In this document: positions 15,962-23,003 of the stretch, one piece after another
Numbering within the stretch: position 1 is the first letter of the stretch
Layout: the number at the start of each line of letters is the position of its first letter
Source of the DNA: Firmicutes bacterium UBA6418
GTDB taxonomy: Bacteria > Bacillota > Clostridia > Peptostreptococcales > Anaerovoracaceae
Direction of reading: 5' to 3'
Assembly: GCA_002439735.1 (NCBI GenBank)
Contig: DJPG01000036.1
Coordinates: 15,927-45,224, forward strand
Length of the DNA: 29,298 nucleotides
Made by a program: the position numbers and the translations under genes
The notes under the pieces: model-generated
Databases searched by the model: none
What the model saw: the letters and a program-made list of their open reading frames with translations, nothing else
Told to the model about the DNA's origin: nothing

Positions 15962-16934
15962 TTTCTTCGCTCCCTTTCAACTTCTGAATTTTTTCCTGGC
16001 TGCGCAGAATCTCATAGTAGTTCCGCACAGTTTCAACCATATTGCCGTCTGCGTCCTGATAAAGATTCTTTTCCACAACCGTGGCTGCGCCGTCCTGTGA
16101 AAGGATCTTTACCGGCGTGAAATTATAGCCGCCGTATTTATTGGCAACGAACACACCCTTCTGTCCATCCACTTCCGTAATGCTGTCGGTTTCCAACAGG
16201 ATGCCGCTCTTTTTGGAACGGATCAGCTTGCAGCTCTTGGCGCGCAGCTTTTGAAAACTCGGATAATAGCGATTGCAGGAAAGAATTACGCGGAGCTCTT
16301 CGCCCTGCACCGCTGTGCTGTAAACTGTCATTTTAAGCGGTGCCTGATCCTCATCACCGAAATCCGTCAGAACCGTGCTACCCTCTTTATATTCCTCTGC
16401 CTTGTCTTTTGCCAGCCAGCAGAGAATGTACCACTTACTGTTGTCCACAATCTTAAAAATCTTGTCCCCGGTACTCGCCGTGCCTGCTACGCATTTGCGG
16501 ACGGTATAGTCCGGTTCGCCTTCCTGCGGTTTCTGTTTGATCTGCTGCAGAAAGCTGTTGTCTGTTGTTTCCATTGTATCCGGTGTCAGAACGCTCTCCA
16601 GACCATCGTAGAAATAGCTGACGATGCCTCTTTCTCCCGAATCATAGCCCTGTCCGCCGACGGTCACGATTCGGCTTCCCTTGCGCATCAGACTGCCGCC
16701 GGAAGCCACCCGCTCCACCTTGCCGCCGTTGTCCGCGGTATACAATCGTTCCGTGCGCACAAAAAGCGCCTCGCTCTTCTCTCCGATCTCCAGCGTTCCG
16801 TACTCTGCCACATAGGTTTCCACAAAAATATCAGAAACCTTCGGGACTACATAAATACAGAGGTACAGCGCCGCAAAAAGGATCACGTACAGGATGATTC
16901 CGATTCTGATTTTTGCCTTGCGATTTGTCTTCAT
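15951..16934 (-). CDS. HlyD-like (membrane-fusion-protein-like) anchored protein of the sepF cluster
   Basis: 327 residues. One N-terminal membrane helix (about 11-30) is followed by an extracellular beta-rich region that resembles HlyD/RND adaptors (GGKVERVASGGSLMRKGSRI looks like a half lipoyl hairpin; later VDNSKWYILCWLAKD). No partner transporter lies nearby. Proteins of this type are often found directly before yggS-sepF in Clostridia, which suggests a role in division or wall growth instead of export. Its start abuts its own promoter so closely (-10 only 9 nt before the ATG) that the message may be leaderless. No ribosome site is visible. Confidence 0.8.
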   Translation of the reverse strand: MKTNRKAKIRIGIILYVILFAALYLCIYVVPKVSDIFVETYVAEYGTLEIGEKSEALFVRTERLYTADNGGKVERVASGGSLMRKGSRIVTVGGQGYDSGERGIVSYFYDGLESVLTPDTMETTDNSFLQQIKQKPQEGEPDYTVRKCVAGTASTGDKIFKIVDNSKWYILCWLAKDKAEEYKEGSTVLTDFGDEDQAPLKMTVYSTAVQGEELRVILSCNRYYPSFQKLRAKSCKLIRSKKSGILLETDSITEVDGQKGVFVANKYGGYNFTPVKILSQDGAATVVEKNLYQDADGNMVETVRNYYEILRSQEKIQKLKGSEENVN

Positions 16935-16943
16935 ATCTTTTTT

Positions 16944-16972
16944 ATTTTACCATAAAATTTTGCCGGTGACAA
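16944..16972 (-). promoter_or_regulatory. Sigma-A promoter of the HlyD-like/yggS/sepF operon
   Basis: On the - strand: -35 TTGTCA (16967-16972), 17-nt spacer, -10 TAAAAT (16944-16949). It overlaps the end of trmD. The expected transcript start is within a few bases of the ATG at 16932-16934, implying a leaderless or nearly leaderless message. Confidence 0.7.
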
Positions 16973-17722
16973 CTAGCTGTCTGTGGTTTTGCCCGCAATT
17001 TCGGCGAGGATTTTTCTCTCGTCTTTCGTCAGTTCTTTCTCTTTTTTTACATAGCTTTGGAAAAGATCCGGTCGCCGTTTTTGGGTCAGCTCCAGGGAGT
17101 TCCGGTACTGCGCGAGGTGAATCAGCTTATGGTTTCCGTTACAGAGCACCTCCGGCACTGTAAGCCCCTCGTATTCCTGCGGCTTGGTATACTGGTCAAA
17201 TTCCAGCAGCCCCGAATAGATAGACTCCTCGGTCGCAGATTCCTGTGTGCCCAGCACCTGCGGAATAAAACGCGCCACGCTGTCAATCAACACCATCGCC
17301 GGCAGTTCGCCGCCAGTCAGGATGTAGTCGCCGATCGAAACCTCTTCCATGTTCCAGGCGTCCAACACGCGCTGATCGACGCCTTCATAATGGCCGCAGA
17401 GGATCACCAGCTCTTCCTCATGTGCCAGCTGCTGGATCATCGACTGCTCCAGCAACCGCCCGCGTGGCGACATATAGAGGATGTGCTTTCCCTCGGCGCA
17501 GATCGCCCGCAGCGCGTCAAAAATCGGCTGTGCGCTCATCACCATGCCCGGACCGCCGCCGTAAGGGGTATCATCCGTTTTTCTATGCTTATCTAGCGTA
17601 TAGTCGCGGATGTTGATCAATTCAATATTCAAAATGCCTTTTTCGCCGGCTCTTCCCAGAATGCTACTCTCGGTCACCGCCGGAAACATCTCCGGAAAGA
17701 GCGTCAAAACCTGTACCTTCAT
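16973..17722 (-). CDS. trmD: tRNA (guanine37-N1)-methyltransferase
   Basis: 249 residues. TrmD methylates G37 next to the anticodon with SAM and prevents +1 frameshifting; it is essential in most bacteria. The trefoil-knot SPOUT fold is marked by PYGGGPGMVMSAQP, GHYEGVDQRVLD and SIGDYILTGGELPAMVLID. The start is the ATG at 17720-17722, which overlaps the rimM stop (ATGA), so it is translationally coupled; the longer frame to 17800 lies inside rimM. In many bacteria rplS follows trmD; here the next gene is the HlyD-like gene with its own promoter. Confidence 0.97.
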   Translation of the reverse strand: MKVQVLTLFPEMFPAVTESSILGRAGEKGILNIELINIRDYTLDKHRKTDDTPYGGGPGMVMSAQPIFDALRAICAEGKHILYMSPRGRLLEQSMIQQLAHEEELVILCGHYEGVDQRVLDAWNMEEVSIGDYILTGGELPAMVLIDSVARFIPQVLGTQESATEESIYSGLLEFDQYTKPQEYEGLTVPEVLCNGNHKLIHLAQYRNSLELTQKRRPDLFQSYVKKEKELTKDERKILAEIAGKTTDS

Positions 17723-18249
17723 TCTGCGCACACCGCCTCGTCGCCAAGAAAACCCGGGATCAGCTCCACGGTTACGATCTTTGCCTCCATATCGACACAC
17801 TTGACAAACTCCGCAACCGCCGGGATCATTATTTCTTTGCCGTTTTCCTGCGTGATGACGTAAATGTCCTGCGCTGCGCCCTGCAGCACTTCCCTGATCG
17901 TGCCTAAGATTCTGCCCGTCTTGCCGTCAACGACATTGCATCCCATCAGATCACGAATATAGAACGTATCATCCGGCAGTTCCGGCAGATCCAGCTCCGT
18001 AATACAAATGTCCCGCTCCTTGAGCGTCTCGGCGGCATTGCGGTCGTCAACGCCTTTGAGTTTGAGGATGACAAGGTTTTTCTGATAGCGCACACCCTGA
18101 ATTTCATATGCGGTGAGACCCTTTTTTCCTTCGACAAGGATCTCTTTGAGTTCTTCGTAACGTTCCTTGCGGCCTGCGTAGGAGTAAACCTTGACTTCTC
18201 CGCGCAGTGCAACCGCGTTGACAATTTTTCCGATCTTAATTTTTTCCAT
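17719..18249 (-). CDS. rimM: Ribosome maturation factor RimM
   Basis: 176 residues. RimM binds S19 and helps mature the 30S head. The N-terminal RimM barrel (IGKIVNAVALRGEVKVYSYA) and C-terminal PRC-barrel (FYIRDLMGCNVVDGKTGRIL) are complete. I chose the ATG at 18247-18249 with AGGG 6 nt upstream; a GTG at 18276 would begin inside a hairpin and lacks a ribosome site. A 10-bp inverted repeat lies about 20 nt before the start, in the gap to khpA. Confidence 0.96.
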   Translation of the reverse strand: MEKIKIGKIVNAVALRGEVKVYSYAGRKERYEELKEILVEGKKGLTAYEIQGVRYQKNLVILKLKGVDDRNAAETLKERDICITELDLPELPDDTFYIRDLMGCNVVDGKTGRILGTIREVLQGAAQDIYVITQENGKEIMIPAVAEFVKCVDMEAKIVTVELIPGFLGDEAVCAE

Positions 18250-18268
18250 ATTTACCCTAATTATTGCG

Positions 18269-18312
18269 ATAGGCACATACCCGGACGCCTGTGCGCCGAT
18301 GCATGTGCCTAT
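18269..18312. repeat. 10-bp perfect inverted repeat between khpA and rimM
   Basis: ATAGGCACAT (18269-18278) and ATGTGCCTAT (18303-18312) enclose 24 GC-rich nt that can fold further. No T-tract follows on the - strand, so it is not a classical terminator. It ends about 20 nt before the rimM start, so it could tune translation or mRNA processing. Confidence 0.65.
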
Positions 18313-18338
18313 TGAATCTGCAATGCATCACGAAAGCA

Positions 18339-18572
18339 TTACTCTTTCATGATCTCTACTGTCACCTTTTTATGATTTCTTGTGGCCGCAGCCTTGACAA
18401 CGGTACGCAAAGCTTTAGCAATTCTTCCTTGCTTGCCAATAACCTTCCCCATATCTTCCGGAGCAACACGAAGCTGGATGACCGTCCCCTGACGATCCTC
18501 CGTTTCGGTTACTACGACTTCGTCCGGGTTGTCTACAAGTGACTTTGCAATTGCTTCAACCAATTTCGTCAT
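18339..18572 (-). CDS. khpA: KH-domain RNA-binding protein KhpA
   Basis: 77 residues, the family length. A single type-II KH domain with GKVIGKQGRIAKALR (GxxG loop = GKQG, 46-49). KhpA pairs with KhpB/EloR in Gram-positive bacteria, binds many transcripts and affects cell elongation and division. It is located, as usual, between rpsP and rimM, 17 nt after rpsP. Confidence 0.95.
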   Translation of the reverse strand: MTKLVEAIAKSLVDNPDEVVVTETEDRQGTVIQLRVAPEDMGKVIGKQGRIAKALRTVVKAAATRNHKKVTVEIMKE

Positions 18573-18589
18573 TAGTTTTCACCGTTTCC

Positions 18590-18835
18590 TTATTTTTCGA
18601 TAATGCCTGATTTTACAAATAAAGCTTTGACTGTTTCGGTCGGCTGCGCGCCGTTTGCGAGCCACTTCTTCGCCAGTTCTGCATCAAGCTTGATGTCCTT
18701 CGGCTCTGTCATCGGGTTGTAGTAACCGATCTCTTCGATGAATCTGCCGTCTCTCGGTGCTCTGGAGTCTGCAACGACAACTCTGTAAAACGGCTTTTTG
18801 TGTGCTCCCATTCTCTTTAATCTGATCTTAACCAT
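18590..18835 (-). CDS. rpsP: 30S ribosomal protein S16
   Basis: 81 residues, full length. MVKIRLKRMGAHKKPFYRVV and DSRAPRDGRFIEEIGYYNP are diagnostic for bS16, an early 30S assembly protein. AAGGAGG lies 9 nt before the ATG at 18833-18835. It follows ffh by 14 nt. Confidence 0.98.
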   Translation of the reverse strand: MVKIRLKRMGAHKKPFYRVVVADSRAPRDGRFIEEIGYYNPMTEPKDIKLDAELAKKWLANGAQPTETVKALFVKSGIIEK

Positions 18836-18849
18836 TGTGTAAATCCTCC

Positions 18850-20190
18850 TTAAAATAATCCTTTCAGTCTTTTATTTTTTTTCATAAAGCCGGGGCTGTT
18901 GAATTGTTTCATCAATTTCTTCGTGTCCTCGTACTTTTTGATTAAGCTGTTGATCCTGCTGACCGGCTGTCCGCTGCCTGCCGCGATCCGTTTGCGGCGG
19001 CTGGCGTTGAGCAGGGACGGATTTCTCCGCTCTTCCAGCGTCATGGAATAAATGATGGCTTCCATCTGCTTGAATTCCCGTTCGCCTTTGGCGATCTCGT
19101 CTTCGCTGATCTTTCCTCCGCCAAGTCCCGGGATCATATCAAGCATCTTACCGATACCGCCCATCTTTTGGACTTCTCCCATCTGGTCGAGGAAATCTTC
19201 CAGCGTGAATTCATTCTTTCTGAGTTTCTTTTCGAGCTTGGCGGCTTTCTCTTCATCGTAGGTTTCCTGTGCCTTTTCGATCAGAGAAAGCATGTCACCC
19301 ATGCCCAGGATCCTCGATGCCATACGATCCGGATGGAATGGTTCCAACGCATCGGTCTTTTCACCGACGCCGATGAATTTAATCGGCTTGCCGGTCACTT
19401 TTTTTACGGAGAGTGCCGCGCCGCCTCTGGAGTCACCGTCCATCTTGGTCATGATAATGCCGTCGATGCCGAGTGCTTCGTTAAAGCCCTCCGCGGCGTT
19501 GACTGCGTCCTGACCGGTCAAAGCATCGACCACGAGCAGGATCTCGTGCGGTTTGATCGCTTTTTTGACGCGAACCAGTTCGTCCATGAGTTCCTGATCG
19601 ATCTGCAGACGTCCGGCGGTATCGACGATCAGAACGTCATATCCTCTGCGTTCCGCTTCTTTTTTTGCTTTGAGCGCGATGTCTTCGGCTTTTGAATTGC
19701 CGCGGTCGGTGAAGACCGGAACATCCACGGTCTTGCCGACGACCTCGAGCTGATCGATCGCGGCCGGCCGGTAGATGTCACAGGCCGCGAGCATCGGCTT
19801 TTTGCCGTTCTTTTTGAGATAGGCCGCGAGCTTGCCGCAGGTGGTGGTTTTACCGGTACCTTGCAAGCCGACCATCAGGAATGTGGTGAATCCGCTCGGG
19901 GAATAAGTCAGTTTGCTGTTGGTACCGCCCATCATCTCGACCAGTTCATCGTTTACGATCTTGATGACCTGCTGTCCCGGTGTCAGGCTCGAAAGGACAT
20001 CCTGCCCCATCGCTTTTTCCTTGACGTCGGTGACGAATTCCTTGACAACCTTGAAGTTTACATCCGCTTCAAGCAGCGCCAGCTTGACTTCCCGCATGGC
20101 GGCATTGATGTCCGCCTCCGTGAGTACGCCCTTGCCGCGCAGCTTCTTAAAGGTATTTTGTAATTTTTCCGATAAGTTCTCAAATGCCAT
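18850..20190 (-). CDS. ffh: Signal recognition particle protein Ffh (SRP54)
   Basis: 446 residues. This SRP GTPase delivers ribosomes making membrane proteins to FtsY/SecYEG. N domain (1-85), G domain with P-loop GLQGTGKTTT (108-117), IVDTAGR, TKMDGDSRGG and the insertion box; M domain (about 300-446) is Met-rich and carries RRKRIAAGSGQPVSRINSL for SRP RNA binding. The ATG at 20188-20190 is preceded by GGGAG with 6 nt; the longer frame to 20235 adds no family sequence. The 152-nt gap to ylxM is structured and unusually long for this operon. Confidence 0.98.
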   Translation of the reverse strand: MAFENLSEKLQNTFKKLRGKGVLTEADINAAMREVKLALLEADVNFKVVKEFVTDVKEKAMGQDVLSSLTPGQQVIKIVNDELVEMMGGTNSKLTYSPSGFTTFLMVGLQGTGKTTTCGKLAAYLKKNGKKPMLAACDIYRPAAIDQLEVVGKTVDVPVFTDRGNSKAEDIALKAKKEAERRGYDVLIVDTAGRLQIDQELMDELVRVKKAIKPHEILLVVDALTGQDAVNAAEGFNEALGIDGIIMTKMDGDSRGGAALSVKKVTGKPIKFIGVGEKTDALEPFHPDRMASRILGMGDMLSLIEKAQETYDEEKAAKLEKKLRKNEFTLEDFLDQMGEVQKMGGIGKMLDMIPGLGGGKISEDEIAKGEREFKQMEAIIYSMTLEERRNPSLLNASRRKRIAAGSGQPVSRINSLIKKYEDTKKLMKQFNSPGFMKKNKRLKGLF

Positions 20191-20342
20191 ATTGCTCTCC
20201 CAAATATCCATGTCCGCGTGACTGCGTGCCTGCACGACCCGGATGGCATGCCGGCCGCATAGCCCGGATCCGCTTCCATTCGCATGCTCGCATGAGCCGG
20301 ATCAAATACCGTCCGCCCAGCGCCGCTCATCCATGCGAGCTG
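20191..20342 (-). promoter_or_regulatory. Structured gap between ylxM and ffh
   Basis: A 9-bp perfect inverted repeat, GCTCGCATG (20286-20294) and CATGCGAGC (20332-20340), closes a 37-nt loop. It includes a second complementary pair (ATGAGC with GCTCAT), so two alternative stems compete. CCGGAT recurs three times (about 20240-20300). No ORF fits. It may be a leader controlling ffh or a processing site. Confidence 0.4.
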
Positions 20343-20729
20343 TTAAGCTTCTAATGTGTTGATGATCTGCTTGATCTCTTCCAGTCTTGCCGCAAATGTG
20401 CTGCTTGGCTGTGTACTCTGCGTGTTCTCGTTTTCCGAAAGCTCGGTGATCAGCGTGTCGATCTTTTCGTCGATCTGCCGGATCACTGCCTCGGAACGCT
20501 GCAGCGTCTTGACAAGGCCGAGCTTCTGTTCGTATTCGGCCAGCGCCTGTTCCGCTTTTTTTAAGGTATCATGTACCGCCTGCCGTGAGATGCCGAACTC
20601 CTCCGCGATCTCCGAAAGCGAATAGTTCTCCTCGTGGTAGAGCGCCATGACTTCCTGCTGCCTCTTGGAAAGCAGCTGCCCGTAAAAATCATATAATAAA
20701 CTGTTCTCTGCGATATTTTCGATCTTCAT
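20343..20729 (-). CDS. ylxM: YlxM/p13-like SRP-associated helix-turn-helix protein
   Basis: 128 residues. The N-terminal sigma-70 region-4-like helix-turn-helix reads LLSKRQQEVMALYHEENYSL then SEIAEEFGISRQAVHDTLKK. It is followed by a helical tail with a Ser/Thr/Gln linker. YlxM homologues are encoded before ffh in Firmicutes and modulate SRP GTPase activity. Two oddities: ftsY, which often precedes ylxM, is missing, and no Shine-Dalgarno is visible before the ATG at 20727-20729. It is preceded by a leader of about 255 nt with strong secondary structure and a near-consensus promoter. Confidence 0.93.
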   Translation of the reverse strand: MKIENIAENSLLYDFYGQLLSKRQQEVMALYHEENYSLSEIAEEFGISRQAVHDTLKKAEQALAEYEQKLGLVKTLQRSEAVIRQIDEKIDTLITELSENENTQSTQPSSTFAARLEEIKQIINTLEA

Positions 20730-20731
20730 GT

Positions 20732-20986
20732 CGTTACGCTTTATGTTATGCCGTTGCGCCTTTCGGGAATGTCAGCAGCTTCCGCTGCCGCTTCGCACCG
20801 GCTTTCGCTGTTTGCAGATAACCGCTGCGGACAGGTGGATGTCAAGGACAAAAGTGCACATAACGAAATCAAAGATTTCTATGTGCACATGGCGCTCACA
20901 GATGAGCGCCGCTCCGCAAGGTGCTTTTGTCGTTATTCCGGAAATATCGGAACAATATTTCCTACATAATCAAAAAACTTGACACC
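20732..20986 (-). ncRNA. Structured 5' leader RNA of ylxM-ffh (candidate riboregulator)
   Basis: From the predicted start (about 20986) to ylxM the transcript contains: P0, 8 bp (20940-20947/20955-20962); P1, 8 bp (20924-20931/20847-20854); P2, 8 bp with a 4-nt loop (20891-20898/20903-20910); P3, 9 bp plus 6 bp with a 3-nt loop (20854-20862/20880-20888 and 20865-20870/20874-20879). P1, P2 and P3 form a compact three-way junction with almost no unpaired bases between P2 and P3. A later 5-bp hairpin with a GGAA (GNRA-type) loop lies at 20775-20788. I match it to no known riboswitch, T-box or SRP RNA. The alternative is a short palindromic mobile element of about 85 bp with ends at 20847 and 20931. 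Confidence 0.5.
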
Positions 20987-20992
20987 TTTGCT

Positions 20993-21021
20993 ACTATAAC
21001 ATACGCCGCGCAGAGTGTCAA
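20993..21021 (-). promoter_or_regulatory. Near-consensus sigma-A promoter of the ylxM-ffh-rpsP operon
   Basis: On the - strand: perfect -35 TTGACA (21016-21021), 17-nt spacer, -10 TATAGT (20993-20998). The -35 is one arm of a large dyad, CTTGACAC (about 20978-20985 on +) and GTGTCAAG (21015-21022), flanked by A6 and T6. The dyad spans the whole promoter and could be an operator, or could act as a terminator on the + strand. Confidence 0.88.
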
Positions 21022-21031
21022 GCTTTTTTAC

Positions 21032-21058
21032 TTGATTTGTGTTGCTTTCTGTTAGATT
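21032..21058 (+). promoter_or_regulatory. Weak extended -10 promoter facing the candidate ncRNA
   Basis: On the + strand TG-n-TAGATT (21050-21058) is an extended -10; TTGATT (21032-21037) lies 15 nt upstream, a short spacer. It points into the folded region at about 21065-21235 and is back to back with the ylxM promoter. Confidence 0.3.
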
Positions 21059-21064
21059 TTTGCT

Positions 21065-21235
21065 GAATTCGCGCTGAGGGCGATGTGTGAACCGAGCGGG
21101 TCGCGGAAGGTGAGGGTGCCAGCGAACCAAGAGTATCCAGCAAGCACGCTGGTTATGGAGCATTCCGGCTATCGCGCATGACAGATTCCATATTTTTCCA
21201 ATCATGCGTAATGTACTGCCTATACGGCCTTTTTC
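21065..21235 (+). ncRNA. Candidate structured non-coding RNA
   Basis: About 170 nt without a credible ORF that fold coherently on the + strand. The outer helix is GCGAT/ATCGC (21080-21084/21171-21175). Inside it are CGGAA/TTCCG (21104-21108/21163-21167) and then GGGTGC/GTATCC (21114-21119/21133-21138) or, alternatively, CCAGC/GCTGG (21137-21141/21148-21152). A 3' hairpin of 9 bp with a GACA bulge (CGCAT+GATT with AATC+ATGCG, 21175-21208) follows, and GCC-TATAC-GGC before CTTTTTC (21218-21235) could terminate it. The loops carry non-repetitive, conserved-looking sequence. It reminds me loosely of the raiA-type RNAs of Firmicutes, a memory I cannot test. Strand and ends are uncertain. Confidence 0.4.
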
Positions 21236-21537
21236 AAAATCTGCACAGGTTTGCGCGCGATTTTCGCTTGCCTCGTCACATTTTTGCGCATATTTTGCAT
21301 TTTTTTCAAGACAAATCAGGCCGCGGAATCTCTGAAGCGGGCTCGCTTCGACATGCATTGCGCATTTTCGACAAGGTTCGCCAAACGAAGCTCTTGCGTG
21401 GCAGGAAATTCTTTCTCTATCTGCAAATTCCTTTCATCCACGTAACTCCTGCCGCGTACAAATTTCCGAAAAACCGCCGAAAAGCGGTGCATTATTCATC
21501 CGGAAACGCTGCGCGGCTTTCCTACCCTTTTTGCCGC
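21236..21537. other. Intergenic stretch without a recognised feature
   Basis: About 300 bp, T-rich on the + strand at 21275-21312 and then mixed. Open frames on both strands are short, lack ribosome sites and resemble nothing. I see no tRNA, no clear terminator and no repeat. Confidence 0.5.
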
Positions 21538-21566
21538 TTGCGCTTTTCGCGGCTTTCCGTTAGAAT
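21538..21566 (+). promoter_or_regulatory. Probable promoter of the glycerate kinase gene
   Basis: -35 TTGCGC (21538-21543), 17-nt spacer, -10 TAGAAT (21561-21566), 32 nt before the ATG. Confidence 0.5.
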
Positions 21567-21598
21567 GAAAAAAAGAAAAAAGGTGAGGTGCAATTTCT

Positions 21599-22930
21599 AT
21601 GGATCAGTCTCTGCGGCGGGATGCCGATTTGATCATTCAATCCAGTTTACAAGCGGTTTTGCCGGATGCGGCCGTCCGCCGCGCGCTGCGGGGATTCCGG
21701 GCGCGCGGCGGACATACGGTCCTGGTCGCGGTAGGCAAGGCCGCCTGGCAGATGGCAATGGCGGCCGTGGATACGCTCGGAGCCGGCACGATCGACGGCG
21801 GGATCGTCATTACTAAATACGGACACGTTATGGGTGAACTGCCGCAGATTGTTTGCTGTGAGGGCGGTCATCCGATCCCGGATGCAGGCAGTTTTGCCGG
21901 AACGCGCAAAGCTCTCGCGATGGTGCGGGATCTAACAGAAGAAGATACCGTGCTGTTCCTGCTCTCCGGCGGCGGCAGCGCGCTTTTTGAACAGCCGCTG
22001 ATCCCGGCAGAAGAACTGCAGGATATCACGCAGCAGCTGCTTGCCTGCGGAGCGGATATCCGGGAAATCAACACGATCCGCAAGCGACTGTCTGCGGTCA
22101 AGGGCGGGCGCTTTGCCCAGCTGTGCGTGCCCGCCCGGGTTTACAGCATCGTACTCAGCGATATCATCGGCGACCCGCTCGATATGATCGCCAGCGGCCC
22201 CGCTTACCCGGATACTTCTACTTGCGCGCAAGCTTCGGAGATCGTCCGCAAATATAGTCTCAACCTCAGCGTGCAGGCGCAAACCTGTTTGGCACAGGAA
22301 ACGCCAAAAAAGCTGAACAATGTGACTACGCAGATCACCGGCAGCGTCCGTGAACTCTGTGCCGCGGCTGCAGCAGCCTGCCGCCGTCTCGGTTACGAGC
22401 CGGTCTTGCTGACGGATCAGCTCTGCTGCGAAGCTCGGGAAGCTGGCAGCTTTCTGGCAAGCATCCTCCGCACACATGCTTTGGATACCGATGCCGGCGC
22501 TGCTCCCGATGCCGATGCCGCTCCCGCCAACCCTGCCGCCTCGATCGACGCTGCCCCTGCCGACCTGACCGCGCGCCCGCGTTCTCTGGCCTTTATCGCC
22601 GGCGGCGAAACCATCGTCCATCTCACCGGCAAAGGCATGGGCGGCCGCAATCAGGAACTGGCCCTTGCGGCCGCCCCCGGCATCGCAGGTCTTTCCGGTG
22701 CGGCAGTCTTCTCCGTCGGCAGTGACGGAACGGACGGTCCGACGGATGCGGCGGGAGGATATGTTGACGGCGGCACCCTTGCCTGCCTGCGTGCGCAGGG
22801 TATGGAGATCGCCGCTGTACTTGCGGCCAACGACGCCTACCATGCGCTCGAAGCGGCCGGCGGCCTGATCCAAACCGGGCCGACAGGCACCAACGTCAAC
22901 GATGTCGCCGTCGCGCTGCTGCGCAGATAA
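21599..22930 (+). CDS. Glycerate 2-kinase, GckA/MOFRL (DUF4147) family
   Basis: 443 residues. This family phosphorylates D-glycerate with ATP to 2-phosphoglycerate, feeding glycerate from sugar-acid, serine or glyoxylate breakdown into lower glycolysis. The N-terminal DUF4147 domain has AVGKAAW (K47) and LLSGGGSALFEQP (121-133); REINTIRKRLSAVKGGRFA and SDIIGDPLDMIASGPAYPD follow. The C-terminal MOFRL domain has GGETIVHLTGKGMGGRNQEL and GSDGTDGPTDAAGG. A low-complexity Ala/Pro/Asp linker (about 296-326), not usual in the family, lies between the domains. GGTGAGGTG provides the ribosome site for the ATG at 21599. The gene stands alone with its own promoter. Confidence 0.92.
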   Translation: MDQSLRRDADLIIQSSLQAVLPDAAVRRALRGFRARGGHTVLVAVGKAAWQMAMAAVDTLGAGTIDGGIVITKYGHVMGELPQIVCCEGGHPIPDAGSFAGTRKALAMVRDLTEEDTVLFLLSGGGSALFEQPLIPAEELQDITQQLLACGADIREINTIRKRLSAVKGGRFAQLCVPARVYSIVLSDIIGDPLDMIASGPAYPDTSTCAQASEIVRKYSLNLSVQAQTCLAQETPKKLNNVTTQITGSVRELCAAAAAACRRLGYEPVLLTDQLCCEAREAGSFLASILRTHALDTDAGAAPDADAAPANPAASIDAAPADLTARPRSLAFIAGGETIVHLTGKGMGGRNQELALAAAPGIAGLSGAAVFSVGSDGTDGPTDAAGGYVDGGTLACLRAQGMEIAAVLAANDAYHALEAAGGLIQTGPTGTNVNDVAVALLRR

Positions 22931-23003
22931 AGTCTCGTCGTTCGGACGTCCGCAAGATAATCGCAAACAATCGCCGGCAATCGCAAAGAACCGCGAGATT
23001 TTT

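Noticed and set aside
20847..20931. SRP RNA (ffs) gene beside ffh
   Set aside because: The conserved apical SRP sequence (GGAAGCAGC-type) is not present on either strand.
20933..21358. 141-codon - strand ORF covering the ncRNA candidate
   Set aside because: It reads through the ylxM promoter and the folded region, is Trp/His/Arg-rich without any domain and has no ribosome site; better explained as translation of non-coding sequence.
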